A stretch of 64,000 bases of DNA from Oceanidesulfovibrio indonesiensis (GTDB lineage Bacteria > Desulfobacterota > Desulfovibrionia > Desulfovibrionales > Desulfovibrionaceae): the NCBI RefSeq assembly GCF_007625075.1, contig NZ_QMIE01000007.1, positions 121,696-185,695 of the forward strand, given 5' to 3'. Below the pieces are notes generated by a model. That model was given only the letters and a program-made list of their open reading frames with translations. It was not told the origin of the DNA and did no database searches. This document shows, piece by piece, positions 47,615 to 56,828 of the stretch (position 1 is its first letter; each line of letters starts with the position of its first letter). Both the position numbers and the translations under genes were made by a program.

Positions 47615-50398
47615 TTATTCGTCACCGGGGGTGAGTTCCCGGACCAAGAAGCGCCAGCAGCGTGAGGCGGCGCCGTCTTCGTGTTCGCATTCCACACGCA
47701 GCACGGCTGGGCGAACGTCCGTATCCCGGATTTCGGTGCCGGAACGGCGGAGAATGGCTTCGGCCAGGCGGGGCAACACCTCCACGCGCAGCACATTGTC
47801 CACGCCGCGGGCGCCGCTGCCGCTGTCCTCGGCCATGCGGGCAACGGCATGCACCACGTCCGGTGAAAACTCCAGGAGCATGCGCCTGCCCTCCTCGGCC
47901 TGGATGGCAAGCCTGGTGAGCTTGAGAGACACGATCTCCTCAAGCGCTTCCAGGGAAAGGGGCAGGAACGGCACTATGGTGGTCCGCGCCAGGAGCCCGG
48001 GAGGGAAGCACTCGGCAAGCTGCGGCCGGATGCGTTCCAGAAGCTCGCGGCGGTCGGCCTGGTGCGGTGAAGCGGCAGGTTGATTATGGCCGGCATAATC
48101 CCCGGAATTGTCGGGAAGATCCTGCTCCGGCGTCTCCTGAACAGTGGTTGTAAGAAAGAAGAGGGAGTGGCGGCAATCCACGGCGCGGCCTTCTGCGTCG
48201 CTCACGCCGCCTTTATCGAATATCTGATGGAACAGACTGAGCACCTCGGGATGGGCCTTCTCGGCTTCGTCCAGCAGCACCACGGAATACGGCCGCCGGC
48301 GCAATGCGTCTGTGAGCACTCCCCCTTCGCCGAAGCCCACATAGCCGGGCGGGGAACCTATGAGCCGCGAGATGGAATGGCGCTCCTGGTACTCGCTCAT
48401 TGACAGGGCCAGCAGCGATGCTTCCTCGCCGAACAGAATGTCGGACACGGCGCGCGCCGTCTCGGTCTTGCCCACGCCGGAAGGTCCGGCCAGCAAAAAC
48501 ACGCCGAGGGGAGCATCCGGCTCCTTGAGACCGGACTTGGAGGCGCGGATGGCGCGGGTGAGGGTTTCCAAGGCCGGATCCTGGCCGCGGATGCGCTCGC
48601 GCAACGCGTACTTGAGACCCAGGACCGAGGCGGCCTCGTCACGCCGGACCTTGCCCAGCGGAATGCCCGTCCACTGCGAGACCACGCGGGCCACGGCGTC
48701 CGGGTCCACCTCGTGCCGTACGAGCGGCGCTTCGCCCTGCGCATGCTCCAGCTCGTCCAGACATTCAGCCAGCTCGGCGCGCACATCATCGGGCTTGATG
48801 TCGCGGAGCAGCCCTGGCGCTTGCGTCACCCGAGCCATAACCGCGCGCAGAGTGAAAAGGCGATCGACAAGCAGTTTTTCCCGACGCCAGCGGTCGCGCA
48901 AGGTGCGGGCTTCCTGCTTCATGACGTCGAGCCGGCCCCAGGCCGCCCGCAGGGCGTCCTCGTCCACGGGCAATCCGCCCTGGCGATCGCGCATGAGCCC
49001 TTCGATCTCCCGGCGAAGATCTTCGATATCCCGCTCCTTGCGGTCCAGGGCGTCGGGCCGTCCGGTAAGGCTGAGGCGCACCCTGGCCGCGGCGGTATCC
49101 AGAAGGTCCACGGCCTTGTCCGGCAGGAACCGTCCGGTGATGTACCGCGCTGCAAGCTGGGCCGCTGCGTCCACCGCGTCCTCGCGGATGGTCACGCCAT
49201 GGTCATTTTCGTAACGAGACTTGAGACCGCGAAGGATCTGGGCAGTGGCGAGCACGGAGGGTTCGTCCAGGACAACAGGCTGGAACCTGCGCGACAGCGC
49301 GGCGTCACGCTCGAAGTAGCGCTTGTACTCACGCCACGTGGTCGCCGCGATGGTGCGCACCTCGCCGCGAGCAAGCACCGGCTTGAGCAGATTGGCGGCA
49401 TCGCTGCCGCCGGGCCGCCCGCCGGCGCCGATGAGCGTATGCGCTTCGTCGATGAACAGGATGATGGGCGTTGGCGAGGCCTGGATGTCTGCGAGCACCC
49501 GTTGCAGGCGGTCCTCGAACTCGCCCTTGAGTCCGGCGCCGGCTTCGAGCAATCCCACATCCAGCAGAACGAGGGTGACGTCCCAGAGCATGGCGGGCAG
49601 CCGCCGTTCCGCCGGGGACAGGGCTTCATCCTCAGCGATGCGCAGGGCCAGTCCTTCCACCACGGCGGTTTTGCCCACGCCGGCATCGCCCACCAGAATA
49701 GGATTGTTCTTGCGACGGCGGGCGAGAATGTCAATGAGCCGGCGCAGCTCGTCTTCTCTGCCAAAAACAGGGTCGATGACGCCTTCACGCGCCTTGTCGC
49801 ACAGATTGACAGTGAAGCGCCGCAGATATTCGCCGGAGACGCGCGGTTCTGAGAAAGCCTTGGGCGCAGTCGCCTGCACAGGGGTGGTCTGGCCGCATTC
49901 AGCGGGTTCCGTTTCTGCGGACAGGGAGACGATGTCCGCAAACCGCTCGGCCAGCTGCTCTCTGCTGATTCGCCGCAGGTACTCCACGGCAGGAGATGAG
50001 CCGTCCACGGACTGGCTTCCGAGCAGGGCCAGCAACAACGAGCCGGAGCGGATGGTCGGCTCGCCGAGTTCGATGGACGCGACGAGCCACGACTCCTGCA
50101 GCAGGTCTATGAGCAGGGGCGACATGACGGGCCGGCCGGTGGAGCCGCCCGGAAGCGCAGACAGGACCTGCTCCAGAAGCGGTCCCAGTTCGCGGCGGTC
50201 CAGGCCGAAGCCGGCGAGGATCAGTCCGAAGTCTGTTTGGGCATCGTCGGCGAGCACCTGCAGCACGTGCTCCACGCGAACTTCGCACTGGCCTCGGGCC
50301 GCGGTGCCGGCGGCCGCCGCCTGCACGACATCGATGCAGTACGGGTTGAGCCGTTCGAGAAGGCGTTTGAGATCCACTCTGAGCATCGCCGCCACCAT
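47615..50398 (-). CDS. ClpV/TssH-like AAA+ disaggregase
   Basis: 927 residues of the ClpB/ClpV class. The N domain (about 5-160) is followed by AAA-1 with Walker A VGDAGVGKTAVVEG near 240. A middle domain (about 410-520) leads to AAA-2 with Walker A GPSGVGKTETAR near 637, DEAEKAHPEVLSLF, and a ClpB small domain. The N-terminal domain and overall layout resemble TssH, the type VI secretion sheath recycler, but no tss gene is present in the window. The start at 50398 may instead be M5 at 50386. Residues about 770-790 (DNSGDYAGHNQPAASPHQADRR) form an unusual hydrophilic insertion. Confidence 0.85.
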   Translation of the reverse strand: MVAAMLRVDLKRLLERLNPYCIDVVQAAAAGTAARGQCEVRVEHVLQVLADDAQTDFGLILAGFGLDRRELGPLLEQVLSALPGGSTGRPVMSPLLIDLLQESWLVASIELGEPTIRSGSLLLALLGSQSVDGSSPAVEYLRRISREQLAERFADIVSLSAETEPAECGQTTPVQATAPKAFSEPRVSGEYLRRFTVNLCDKAREGVIDPVFGREDELRRLIDILARRRKNNPILVGDAGVGKTAVVEGLALRIAEDEALSPAERRLPAMLWDVTLVLLDVGLLEAGAGLKGEFEDRLQRVLADIQASPTPIILFIDEAHTLIGAGGRPGGSDAANLLKPVLARGEVRTIAATTWREYKRYFERDAALSRRFQPVVLDEPSVLATAQILRGLKSRYENDHGVTIREDAVDAAAQLAARYITGRFLPDKAVDLLDTAAARVRLSLTGRPDALDRKERDIEDLRREIEGLMRDRQGGLPVDEDALRAAWGRLDVMKQEARTLRDRWRREKLLVDRLFTLRAVMARVTQAPGLLRDIKPDDVRAELAECLDELEHAQGEAPLVRHEVDPDAVARVVSQWTGIPLGKVRRDEAASVLGLKYALRERIRGQDPALETLTRAIRASKSGLKEPDAPLGVFLLAGPSGVGKTETARAVSDILFGEEASLLALSMSEYQERHSISRLIGSPPGYVGFGEGGVLTDALRRRPYSVVLLDEAEKAHPEVLSLFHQIFDKGGVSDAEGRAVDCRHSLFFLTTTVQETPEQDLPDNSGDYAGHNQPAASPHQADRRELLERIRPQLAECFPPGLLARTTIVPFLPLSLEALEEIVSLKLTRLAIQAEEGRRMLLEFSPDVVHAVARMAEDSGSGARGVDNVLRVEVLPRLAEAILRRSGTEIRDTDVRPAVLRVECEHEDGAASRCWRFLVRELTPGDE

Positions 50399-50425
50399 AC
50401 CCGGTCTTGCCGTGAAGGCAAAGGG

Positions 50426-51160
50426 CTAGAGCGACGGCCGGTACCTGTCCCCAAGCTTTTCGTAGACGAACAGCGGCGTGGAATTGCCCACTGCTTCAGC
50501 GAACTTCTTCATGTCGTCGTGTCTGCCGAAGCCATGCATGGGCACAAGAACGCGTGGCCGCACCACCCTGGCCACGTCCAGCCCCCCTGCCCAGTGCGGC
50601 AGACGCGGATCGGCTGCGGCAAACGCCACATCCAGCCTGCCGGCAATGGACTTGAGCGCATCGAGGGTCTTATCGAAGTGCGCGTTCGCGAACTTTTGCG
50701 CGGCCTCGTCCTGCTCATCCCGGCTCCAGCGGGCCACGTCACCACTGAACCAGACTGTAGAACCGGGAAGCCGGATGAAGAATCCCACCCCCAGGTCCGT
50801 GGATTCGTAGCCGGTTATGGCGAGCTCCTCCACGGTGATTGTCTGGTCCGGCTCAACCACGCTCACATCTTCGTGGATATCGGGGTCGAACGCCTCCGCC
50901 ATGACAGCGACATCCTCGGACACGATATAATGAGCCGAATCGACATCCACGAGCAGTCCGCGAACGTCCGACGAAAAGTGGTCGGCATGGCTGTGGGAGA
51001 AAAAGCAGAAAACCCGGCGGCCGGCAAGTTGTCTGCGCACGTACCCGGCGGCCTCTTCCGGCCTGTGTTCGGCATCGGGATAATCGAACAGGAACGCGGT
51101 ATTCAGGGAGTCTTCGAGAAACAGAATAAAGCAGTCGTGGTGGACGTATGCAATTTCCAT
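50426..51160 (-). CDS. Metallo-beta-lactamase-fold protein
   Basis: 244 residues with FFSHSHADHFSSDV (HxHxDH, near residue 58), the metal-binding signature. WFSGDVARWSRDE near 135 and a C-terminal histidine (VLVPMHGFGRHDD) suit UlaG/L-ascorbate-6-P lactonase-like or phosphodiesterase-like relatives. Cytosolic, no signal peptide. It starts behind AGGAGATCAACCAT and lies 27 bp upstream of the ClpV-like gene in the same direction, so they may be co-transcribed. Substrate unknown. Confidence 0.85.
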   Translation of the reverse strand: MEIAYVHHDCFILFLEDSLNTAFLFDYPDAEHRPEEAAGYVRRQLAGRRVFCFFSHSHADHFSSDVRGLLVDVDSAHYIVSEDVAVMAEAFDPDIHEDVSVVEPDQTITVEELAITGYESTDLGVGFFIRLPGSTVWFSGDVARWSRDEQDEAAQKFANAHFDKTLDALKSIAGRLDVAFAAADPRLPHWAGGLDVARVVRPRVLVPMHGFGRHDDMKKFAEAVGNSTPLFVYEKLGDRYRPSL

Positions 51161-51380
51161 ATGGTTGATCTCCTGGCATCCGGCGTAGCGGTGGTGAATT
51201 GTGTCGAGCAGTCTGGTTGTCGCACGCCAAGGAAATCATGATAACCCAAGTCAACAGCATGTGCAAAAAATAACAAGCGCCGTGCACGCAAAATTGTCAC
51301 GAGAAGCCATTCCCGGGAACATCGCAAATTTCGGAAAAGAAGGAACGGCGGCTACGACGCCATAAAGCGGGCACTGACGG

Positions 51381-52004
51381 CTACCCGAAGACCTCCTGGA
51401 CCTGGGCAAACCACTGGTAATATATCTTGTACGTTTTGAGCACGCTGTCGATAAGCGATTCGCCACGGGCGGCGTCGTTGATGTTGAGATAGGAGTTTAC
51501 CGCCTTGCGAAACGCAATCTGCGGATCGAGGCTGCTCGCTTCGTCACCCAGCAGAACCAGGTTGAGGCCACGCCTCCTCAGGCCGGTCCATGTACTGATC
51601 TCTTCAAGAACAACCTTGTTCGCCGGGGTGTCCTCCACCAGCACGAGATCGTACTCATTGAGCCGGAGCTTGAGCACCGCCTCTTCCGGCCCCCGGGCCT
51701 GGCTTATGTAGTACTCCGCCTGCTTGAGCCCGGCCTGCGCCGCCTCCGACCACTTCTTGTTGCCCACCAGCAGGAACGCCACATTGGCCCCGGGAGGGAA
51801 CACCTCGGGCTCGATGGTGGAGTACGGCACGGACGACGTCCTGCCTACGCCCTCCCCACTGCTCTTGACCGCGCCTTTTTCCGCACGGTTGACCACGATT
51901 TCCTTGCGGCAGTGCGGACATTTGACTTTGAACTTCGGCGCGTCGGGAAGCTTGGCATCGGGTATGTTCAAATCGCGCTGACAGCTGTTGCACTTGAAGC
52001 GCAT
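51381..52004 (-). CDS. Zinc ribbon-receiver-like protein
   Basis: 207 residues from ATG 52004 (AGGAGCC upstream); the frame stays open to 52196 only inside the next gene. An MJ0042-type zinc ribbon comes first (FKCNSCQRDLNIPDAKLP...VKCPHCRKEIVV). After a Ser/Gly linker, a Rossmann/receiver-like domain follows (VAFLLVGNKKWSEAAQAGL; NEYDLVLVEDTPANKVVLEEI; NLVLLGDEASSLD). The position of a receiver's phosphoacceptor Asp appears as Glu (VLVED). A helical tail follows. It stands with a second zinc-ribbon protein and two PilT-type ATPases in one leftward unit, so a role in motility control is possible. Confidence 0.8.
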   Translation of the reverse strand: MRFKCNSCQRDLNIPDAKLPDAPKFKVKCPHCRKEIVVNRAEKGAVKSSGEGVGRTSSVPYSTIEPEVFPPGANVAFLLVGNKKWSEAAQAGLKQAEYYISQARGPEEAVLKLRLNEYDLVLVEDTPANKVVLEEISTWTGLRRRGLNLVLLGDEASSLDPQIAFRKAVNSYLNINDAARGESLIDSVLKTYKIYYQWFAQVQEVFG

Positions 52005-52032
52005 GGCGAAACGGCTCCTGGAAGAAGGTTGC

Positions 52033-52356
52033 TCAGTCGTTGCCCTCGGCGTCGTACGTATCCAGAAACATGGAGGTCTGTCCGGCCGAAGGCCGGCGCA
52101 TGCCGGCGCGGAGTTTAATGGCCATTCGCTCGACAGCTTCGTGAATCTCCATGAGCTCGGACGTCTGCGAATGATCGACGCCTGCATGGTCTGCATACGC
52201 CGATGGGCCCTCGGCGTAGGTTTTGCCCTGCAGGGGGTCCACCGTCAGAGAGGTGCGGCACTGCGGGCATACGACGCTGAATCGGGACGCATCGGCCGGC
52301 ATCTTGTCCGGAGCGATATACAGGCGGCCCAGGCAGGCAGTGCAGATGACTCGCAT
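52033..52356 (-). CDS. Small zinc-ribbon protein
   Basis: 107 residues. An N-terminal MJ0042-like zinc ribbon (MRVICTACLGRLYIAPDKMP...FSVVCPQCRTSL) leads to a Gly/Ser/His-rich linker and a helix (SELMEIHEAVERMAIKLRAG). Its ribbon is closely like that of the next gene. It lies 15 bp after the pilT-like gene stop and 28 bp before the next start, clearly in one operon with both. Confidence 0.78.
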   Translation of the reverse strand: MRVICTACLGRLYIAPDKMPADASRFSVVCPQCRTSLTVDPLQGKTYAEGPSAYADHAGVDHSQTSELMEIHEAVERMAIKLRAGMRRPSAGQTSMFLDTYDAEGND

Positions 52357-52371
52357 TTCCCGGCTCCTCCG

Positions 52372-53541
52372 TCAGTCGATATCGACGCCGTAGTCGTCGT
52401 CGATTTCCAGCCCTTCGATGTCCGTGACCTTCTCGCCGCGCGCGGACTTGAGCTTGTCGATCATCTTGCCCAGCACTGAACGGTCGCTCGCTGTAAGCAT
52501 GGCTGTCTCTTCGGTTATCTGTCCCTGTTTGAAGAGATCGAAGATGAACTGATCGAAGGTGACCATGCCATAGGTGCCGCTGGTGGCGAGGACCCTGTAG
52601 AAGTTCTTTTCCTCGTCCTCGCCGTTGACGATGAGGTCCGTGATCCGCAGGTTTTTGCGCAGAATTTCGAACGCAGCCACGCGCCCCCCGCCCACTTTGG
52701 AAAGCAGCCGCTGGGAAATGATGAACTTGAGGCTTTCCGCAAGGCGCGTGCGGATGAGGCGTTCCTCGGACAATTCGAACATGCCGATGATGCGGTTCAC
52801 GGTCTGGCCGGTGTCCGCTGTGTGCAGGGTGCCGAGAACAAGGTGGCCGGTCTCCGCAGCCGACAGGGCGATCTCGATGGTTTCGCGGTCCCTGATTTCG
52901 CCAACCAGAATGACCTTGGGCGCCTGACGCAAAGCTGCGCGGAGGCCGGAGGCGAACTCGTCGAAGTCCATGCCGAGCTCGCGCTGGTTGATGGTGGCCC
53001 GCTTGTGCTCGTGCATGAACTCCACCGGGTCTTCGAGCGTCACGATGTGCACTGGCTTGTGGATGTTGATTTCGTCGATGAGCGAAGCCAGCGAGGTGGA
53101 CTTACCGGAGCCCGTGGCGCCGGTGACCAGGATGAGCCCGAACTTCTCCTTGGCCATTTCATAAAAGATGTCCGGCAGGTTCATCTCCGCGATGGTCGGC
53201 ACCTTGTACGGCAGCTGGCGCATGACGATGGAGAGCGAGCCGGTTCGCGAGAACACGTTGACGCGGAAACGGGCCCGGCCGGTAAGGGAATAGGCCAGGT
53301 CGCAGGAGCCCTGCTCGATGAGGTCGCGGAAGAGCCGCAGATTCTGGCCCATCATGGCCATGGCCACGGCTTCTGTCTGGAACGGCTGCAACGGCCCCAG
53401 ATTCGGCCGCAGCGGCACGTCCTTGAGCTCGCCGTGGACCTCGGCCTGCAGCGGTTTGTACGCGGCGAAGTGAATGTCCGAGGTCTCCGGCTCGAAATCG
53501 AGCACCTGAGAAATAATGTGGTCGAGCTGCGCCCTAAGCAT
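52372..53541 (-). CDS. PilT/PilU-type twitching ATPase
   Basis: 389 residues of the type II/IV secretion ATPase family: Walker A LVTGATGSGKSTSLASL near 140, Asp box TLEDPVEFMHEHK, Walker B KVILVGEIRDRETIE near 212 and His box GHLVLGTLHTADT. The N-terminal domain (MLRAQLDHIISQVLDFE) is less typical than in the companion gene, and the C-terminus is acidic (IEGLEIDDDYGVDID). It probably acts as a second retraction motor or PilU-like partner. It overlaps the next upstream gene by 8 bp. Confidence 0.9.
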   Translation of the reverse strand: MLRAQLDHIISQVLDFEPETSDIHFAAYKPLQAEVHGELKDVPLRPNLGPLQPFQTEAVAMAMMGQNLRLFRDLIEQGSCDLAYSLTGRARFRVNVFSRTGSLSIVMRQLPYKVPTIAEMNLPDIFYEMAKEKFGLILVTGATGSGKSTSLASLIDEINIHKPVHIVTLEDPVEFMHEHKRATINQRELGMDFDEFASGLRAALRQAPKVILVGEIRDRETIEIALSAAETGHLVLGTLHTADTGQTVNRIIGMFELSEERLIRTRLAESLKFIISQRLLSKVGGGRVAAFEILRKNLRITDLIVNGEDEEKNFYRVLATSGTYGMVTFDQFIFDLFKQGQITEETAMLTASDRSVLGKMIDKLKSARGEKVTDIEGLEIDDDYGVDID

Positions 53542-54628
53542 TCTGGTATTGCTCCGTGAAGTCCTCCGGCGCCCTTGTCAGGAAGTCGCGGAACTTCTTC
53601 TTTTCCACGGCCTTGTTGTATGCGTCGTTGGGGTCGATGATGCCCTTTTTCAACAGACGCATGATCTCGTCATCAAGGGTCTGCATGCCGTAGTTCTTGC
53701 CGGTCTCGATGACGGAGTTGATCTGGTAGGACTTGTTGTCGCGGATGAGGTTGCGCACCGCGGGCACGCATATGAGAATTTCCAGAGCGGCGACGCGGCC
53801 GGGCCGGTCGATGCGCTTGAACAGCGTCTGGGAGATGACCGCTCGCAGCGATTCCGACAGCGCGGAACGGATCTGGCCCTGCTGGTCGCCCGGAAAAACC
53901 TCGATGATGCGGTCGATAGTCTTGGCCGCGGAGATGGTATGGAGCGTGGAAAAGACGAGGTGGCCGGTTTCCGCTGCTTCGAGCGCGAGCTTGATGGTTT
54001 CCAGGTCGCGCATCTCGCCGACGAGGACGATGTCCGGGTCCTCGCGGAGGGCGCCGCGCAGCGCCGCGGAGAACGACTTGGTGTCGCGGCCGACCTCGCG
54101 CTGGTTGATCAGGCAGCTCTTGGGCTGGTGCACGAACTCGATGGGGTCCTCGATGGAGAGGATGTGGTCCTTGCGCACCTTGTTCGCGTAATCCATGATT
54201 GCGGCGAGCGTGGTGGACTTACCCGAACCAGTGGGCCCGGTGACCAGCACGAGCCCTTTGGGCAGCATGGCAAGCTGTGACAACAGCGACGGCAGTTCCA
54301 GTTGCTCGATGGTCAGTATCTCTTCGGGAATCTCGCGGAATGCGGCGGCTATGCCCCGGCTCTGCAGATAGAAGTTCACGCGGTAGCGCGCCAGGTTGGG
54401 CACTTCGTAGGAAAAGTCGATGTCCCCGGTTTCTTCGAACTCCTTGATCTTGTTCTCGGGCGTGATCTCGTAGAGCAGCCGCTTCAGATCTTCGTGCTCC
54501 ATGACCTTGTATTTCACGCGCTGAAGCTCGCCCTGCAGGCGGATGATGGGTTGCGAACCGCTGGACAGGTGGAGGTCGGAACCGCCGTGCTCGTGGAGCA
54601 TCTTGAAGAAAGCGTCAATCTGGGCCAT
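53534..54628 (-). CDS. pilT: Type IV pilus retraction ATPase PilT
   Basis: 364 residues from ATG 54628, which has AAGGAGT upstream; an open extension to 54775 lacks support. It has the PilT N-terminus (AQIDAFFKMLHEHGGSDLHLSSGSQP), Walker A LVTGPTGSGKSTTLAAI near 140, Asp box SIEDPIEFVHQPKSC, Walker B DIVLVGEMRDLET and GHLVFSTLHTISAA. It powers depolymerisation of type IV pili in the cytosol beneath the inner membrane. First gene of the leftward unit pilT-pilT2-zinc ribbon-zinc ribbon. No pilin or pilus assembly gene is in the window. Confidence 0.93.
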   Translation of the reverse strand: MAQIDAFFKMLHEHGGSDLHLSSGSQPIIRLQGELQRVKYKVMEHEDLKRLLYEITPENKIKEFEETGDIDFSYEVPNLARYRVNFYLQSRGIAAAFREIPEEILTIEQLELPSLLSQLAMLPKGLVLVTGPTGSGKSTTLAAIMDYANKVRKDHILSIEDPIEFVHQPKSCLINQREVGRDTKSFSAALRGALREDPDIVLVGEMRDLETIKLALEAAETGHLVFSTLHTISAAKTIDRIIEVFPGDQQGQIRSALSESLRAVISQTLFKRIDRPGRVAALEILICVPAVRNLIRDNKSYQINSVIETGKNYGMQTLDDEIMRLLKKGIIDPNDAYNKAVEKKKFRDFLTRAPEDFTEQYQNA

Positions 54629-55017
54629 GCGCTGTGCTACTCCTTGCATCCTGACATCGCGTCCACACGATGCGTAATTGACCGGACCGGCGGCCCGGAC
54701 CGCTCCGCTTCTATCATCCGTGAATTGCGGTTCCCGGGTATTCCAATCGCCTGTTCGTTGCGTCTGAACGTGCAAAGAAAAGAACTTCCCTGTTCCGCGC
54801 CCGGAAGCGTCCGTGTAACCTCCGGGTGTTCTTCACAATTCCCGGCCATCGATATACTTCGTCCACAACGTTTCGTCAATTCAAAATACCCTGGCGTTCA
54901 AAGTGTGGCGCGCCTCGACTTTTTTGTTCCGCTCCTGCATACTATGGGGATTGTTATACAACCACTCCAAAGGACTCGGAACGCCTGCCGTTCGCGGGCT
55001 GCTGCAAGGAGGACGAT
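54629..55017. promoter_or_regulatory. Divergent region between pilT and the thiamine salvage operon
   Basis: 389 bp with no supported gene. It must hold the pilT promoter and that of the rightward thiamine genes. I looked for a TPP riboswitch (CTGAGA and ACCTGATCTGG boxes) on the plus strand and did not find one. Confidence 0.45.
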
Positions 55018-55329
55018 ATGAGCGTCATACTGAACATTTCGATTTTTCCGCTGGATAAAGGAGAAAACCTGGGCGAGTACGTCGCTCGCGCCATGAACGT
55101 CATCAAGGCCAGCGGTCTGCCCTACGTCATGGGTCCCATGGGCACCGCCATCGAGGGGGCTTCGGTGCAGGAAGTCCTCGAACTCGCCGCCAGGTGCTAC
55201 GCCGAGCTCGAGCCCGACTGCGAGCGCGTCTATATGATGATGAACGTGGACGCCCGCAAGGGCCGGACCGAGGGACTGCGGACCAAAGTGGAGTCCGTGC
55301 AGGCAAAAATGGCCGGGGGGACGGCCTAG
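55018..55329 (+). CDS. MTH1187-family thiamine-binding protein
   Basis: 103 residues of the YkoF/MTH1187 family: SVILNISIFPLDKGENLGEYVARAM, SGLPYVMGPMGTAIEGASVQEVLEL and a C-terminal RVYMMMNVDARKGRTEGLRTKVESVQ. These small ferredoxin-like-fold proteins bind thiamine or its pyrimidine moiety. RBS AAGGAGGACG is strong. It ends 1 bp before thiM and so belongs to the thiamine salvage operon. Confidence 0.88.
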   Translation: MSVILNISIFPLDKGENLGEYVARAMNVIKASGLPYVMGPMGTAIEGASVQEVLELAARCYAELEPDCERVYMMMNVDARKGRTEGLRTKVESVQAKMAGGTA

Positions 55330-56136
55330 ATGATTACCACCCCTCAAGCCGCATGGCGGGACGTCGAGGCGATTCGCGAGCAGAAACCCCTCGTCGTCAA
55401 CGTGACCAACTACGTGGTGATGAACAACACGGCCAACGCCCTGCTCGCCATAGGCGCCTCCCCCGCAATGACCAACGCCGTGGACGAGATGGAAGACATC
55501 GTGGCCCTCTGCCAGGCACTCGTGCTGAACATGGGCACCCCGACACCGACCAACATGGAGGCCATGGCCGTGGGCTTCTCCGCCGCGTGCGAGCTGGGCA
55601 AACCCGTGGTGTTCGATCCCGTGGCCGTGGGCGCCACCCGGCTGCGCCGCCGCCTGGCGGCATCTTTGATGGAAAACCGCAACCCGAGCATCATCCGCGG
55701 CAACGCCAGCGAGATACTCGCCCTGGCAGGTTCGGCCGCCCCCTCCAAAGGCGCGGACACGGCCCACGGCGTGCACGAAGCCTCGGACGCCGCCGCGGAG
55801 CTGGCCAAACGCCACAGCTGCACGGTCTGCGTGAGCGGCGAGATAGACCTCATCACCGACGGTTCATCCACATGGGTGCTCACCGGCGGCCACCCCATGA
55901 TGCCGTATGTCACCGGGCTGGGCTGCACGGCCAGCGCCCTGTGCGGGGCCTTCGCCGCCGTGAACCCGGACCCGCTCGCGGCGACCATCCACGCCATGGC
56001 TGCGATGGGCGCTGCCGGCGAGATCGCTGCCGCGCGTTCGCAGGGTCCCGGCTCGTTGCAGATGCACCTCTACGACGTGTTCTACGGACTCACGGAAACC
56101 GAGCTCACGGAGCGCATGCGGCTGGAGGCGGCATGA
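55330..56136 (+). CDS. thiM: Hydroxyethylthiazole kinase
   Basis: Phosphorylates the thiazole alcohol salvaged from thiamine breakdown. The 268 residues of the ribokinase-like fold show VNVTNYVVMNNTANALLAIGASPAM at the start, FDPVAVGATRLRR near 95, IRGNASEILALAG near 120, and GLGCTASALCGAF near 195 with the catalytic Cys. Normal length. It follows the thiamine-binding protein directly, and its stop overlaps thiE by 4 bp (ATGA). Confidence 0.97.
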   Translation: MITTPQAAWRDVEAIREQKPLVVNVTNYVVMNNTANALLAIGASPAMTNAVDEMEDIVALCQALVLNMGTPTPTNMEAMAVGFSAACELGKPVVFDPVAVGATRLRRRLAASLMENRNPSIIRGNASEILALAGSAAPSKGADTAHGVHEASDAAAELAKRHSCTVCVSGEIDLITDGSSTWVLTGGHPMMPYVTGLGCTASALCGAFAAVNPDPLAATIHAMAAMGAAGEIAAARSQGPGSLQMHLYDVFYGLTETELTERMRLEAA

Positions 56137-56804
56137 GCAAGAAGCGGGACTACTCCGTCTATCTGGTCACGGACCGGCCGTTGTGCGCCGGCCGTGACCT
56201 GCTGCGGATCATCGAGGAGGCTGTGGCCGGCGGCGCCACCATCGTGCAGTTGCGGGAGAAGGACGCCACGGCCCGGGAGTTCTTTGAACTGGCCCGCGCG
56301 GCCAAGGACCTGCTCGACAGGCTCGGCGTGCCGCTCATCATCAACGACCGCGTGGATGTGGCCCTGGCCGTGGACGCCGACGGCGTGCACGTGGGCCAGA
56401 AGGACCTGCCCTACGCCGAGGTGCGCAAAATGGTGGGGCCGCACAAGATCGTGGGCCTCAGCGTGGACACCGTGGAGCAGGCGCTCTCCGTGCCCGACCT
56501 GGAGGTTGTTCCCGGCGACGGCGGGTTCGGGCCGGATTACCTGGGCGTGGGCCCCGTCTTTCCCACAAACACCAAGAAGGACACGTCCGAGGTCTGGGGG
56601 CTGGACAAGCTTGCCGAACTGCGCCGGCAGACCCATCAAAAACTTGTGGGCATTGGCGGGGTGTACGTGGGCAACGCGGCGGACGTGATCCGCGCCGGCG
56701 CCGACGGGGTGGCCGTGGTCAGCGCCATCTGCGCGGCCGAATCACCGAAACAGGCGACCGAAGAACTGGCCGCCGCGGTAATGCTGGGGCGGGGGCTGGA
56801 GTAG
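56133..56804 (+). CDS. thiE: Thiamine-phosphate synthase
   Basis: Joins thiazole phosphate and HMP pyrophosphate to give thiamine phosphate. The 223 residues of a TIM barrel have YLVTDRPLCAGRDLL, TIVQLREKDATAREF, LIINDRVDVALAVDADGVHVGQKDLP, DYLGVGPVFPTNTKKD and LVGIGGVYVGNAADVIRAGADGVAVVSAI in order. It ends the operon. The DNA drops in GC within about 20 bp of its stop, where the AT-rich GNAT-ASCH module begins. Confidence 0.97.
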   Translation: MSKKRDYSVYLVTDRPLCAGRDLLRIIEEAVAGGATIVQLREKDATAREFFELARAAKDLLDRLGVPLIINDRVDVALAVDADGVHVGQKDLPYAEVRKMVGPHKIVGLSVDTVEQALSVPDLEVVPGDGGFGPDYLGVGPVFPTNTKKDTSEVWGLDKLAELRRQTHQKLVGIGGVYVGNAADVIRAGADGVAVVSAICAAESPKQATEELAAAVMLGRGLE

Positions 56805-56828
56805 AGTGTCTAGAATTCTTTTAAACTT

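Noticed and set aside
54629..55017. Possible TPP riboswitch before the thiamine genes
   Set aside because: Neither the CTGAGA nor the ACCTGATCTGG-type box is present in the right order.
55194..56804. A 536-codon frame that seems to fuse an Arg-rich protein to ThiE
   Set aside because: The first part is thiM in the wrong frame; thiE has its own ATG in the ATGA overlap at 56133.
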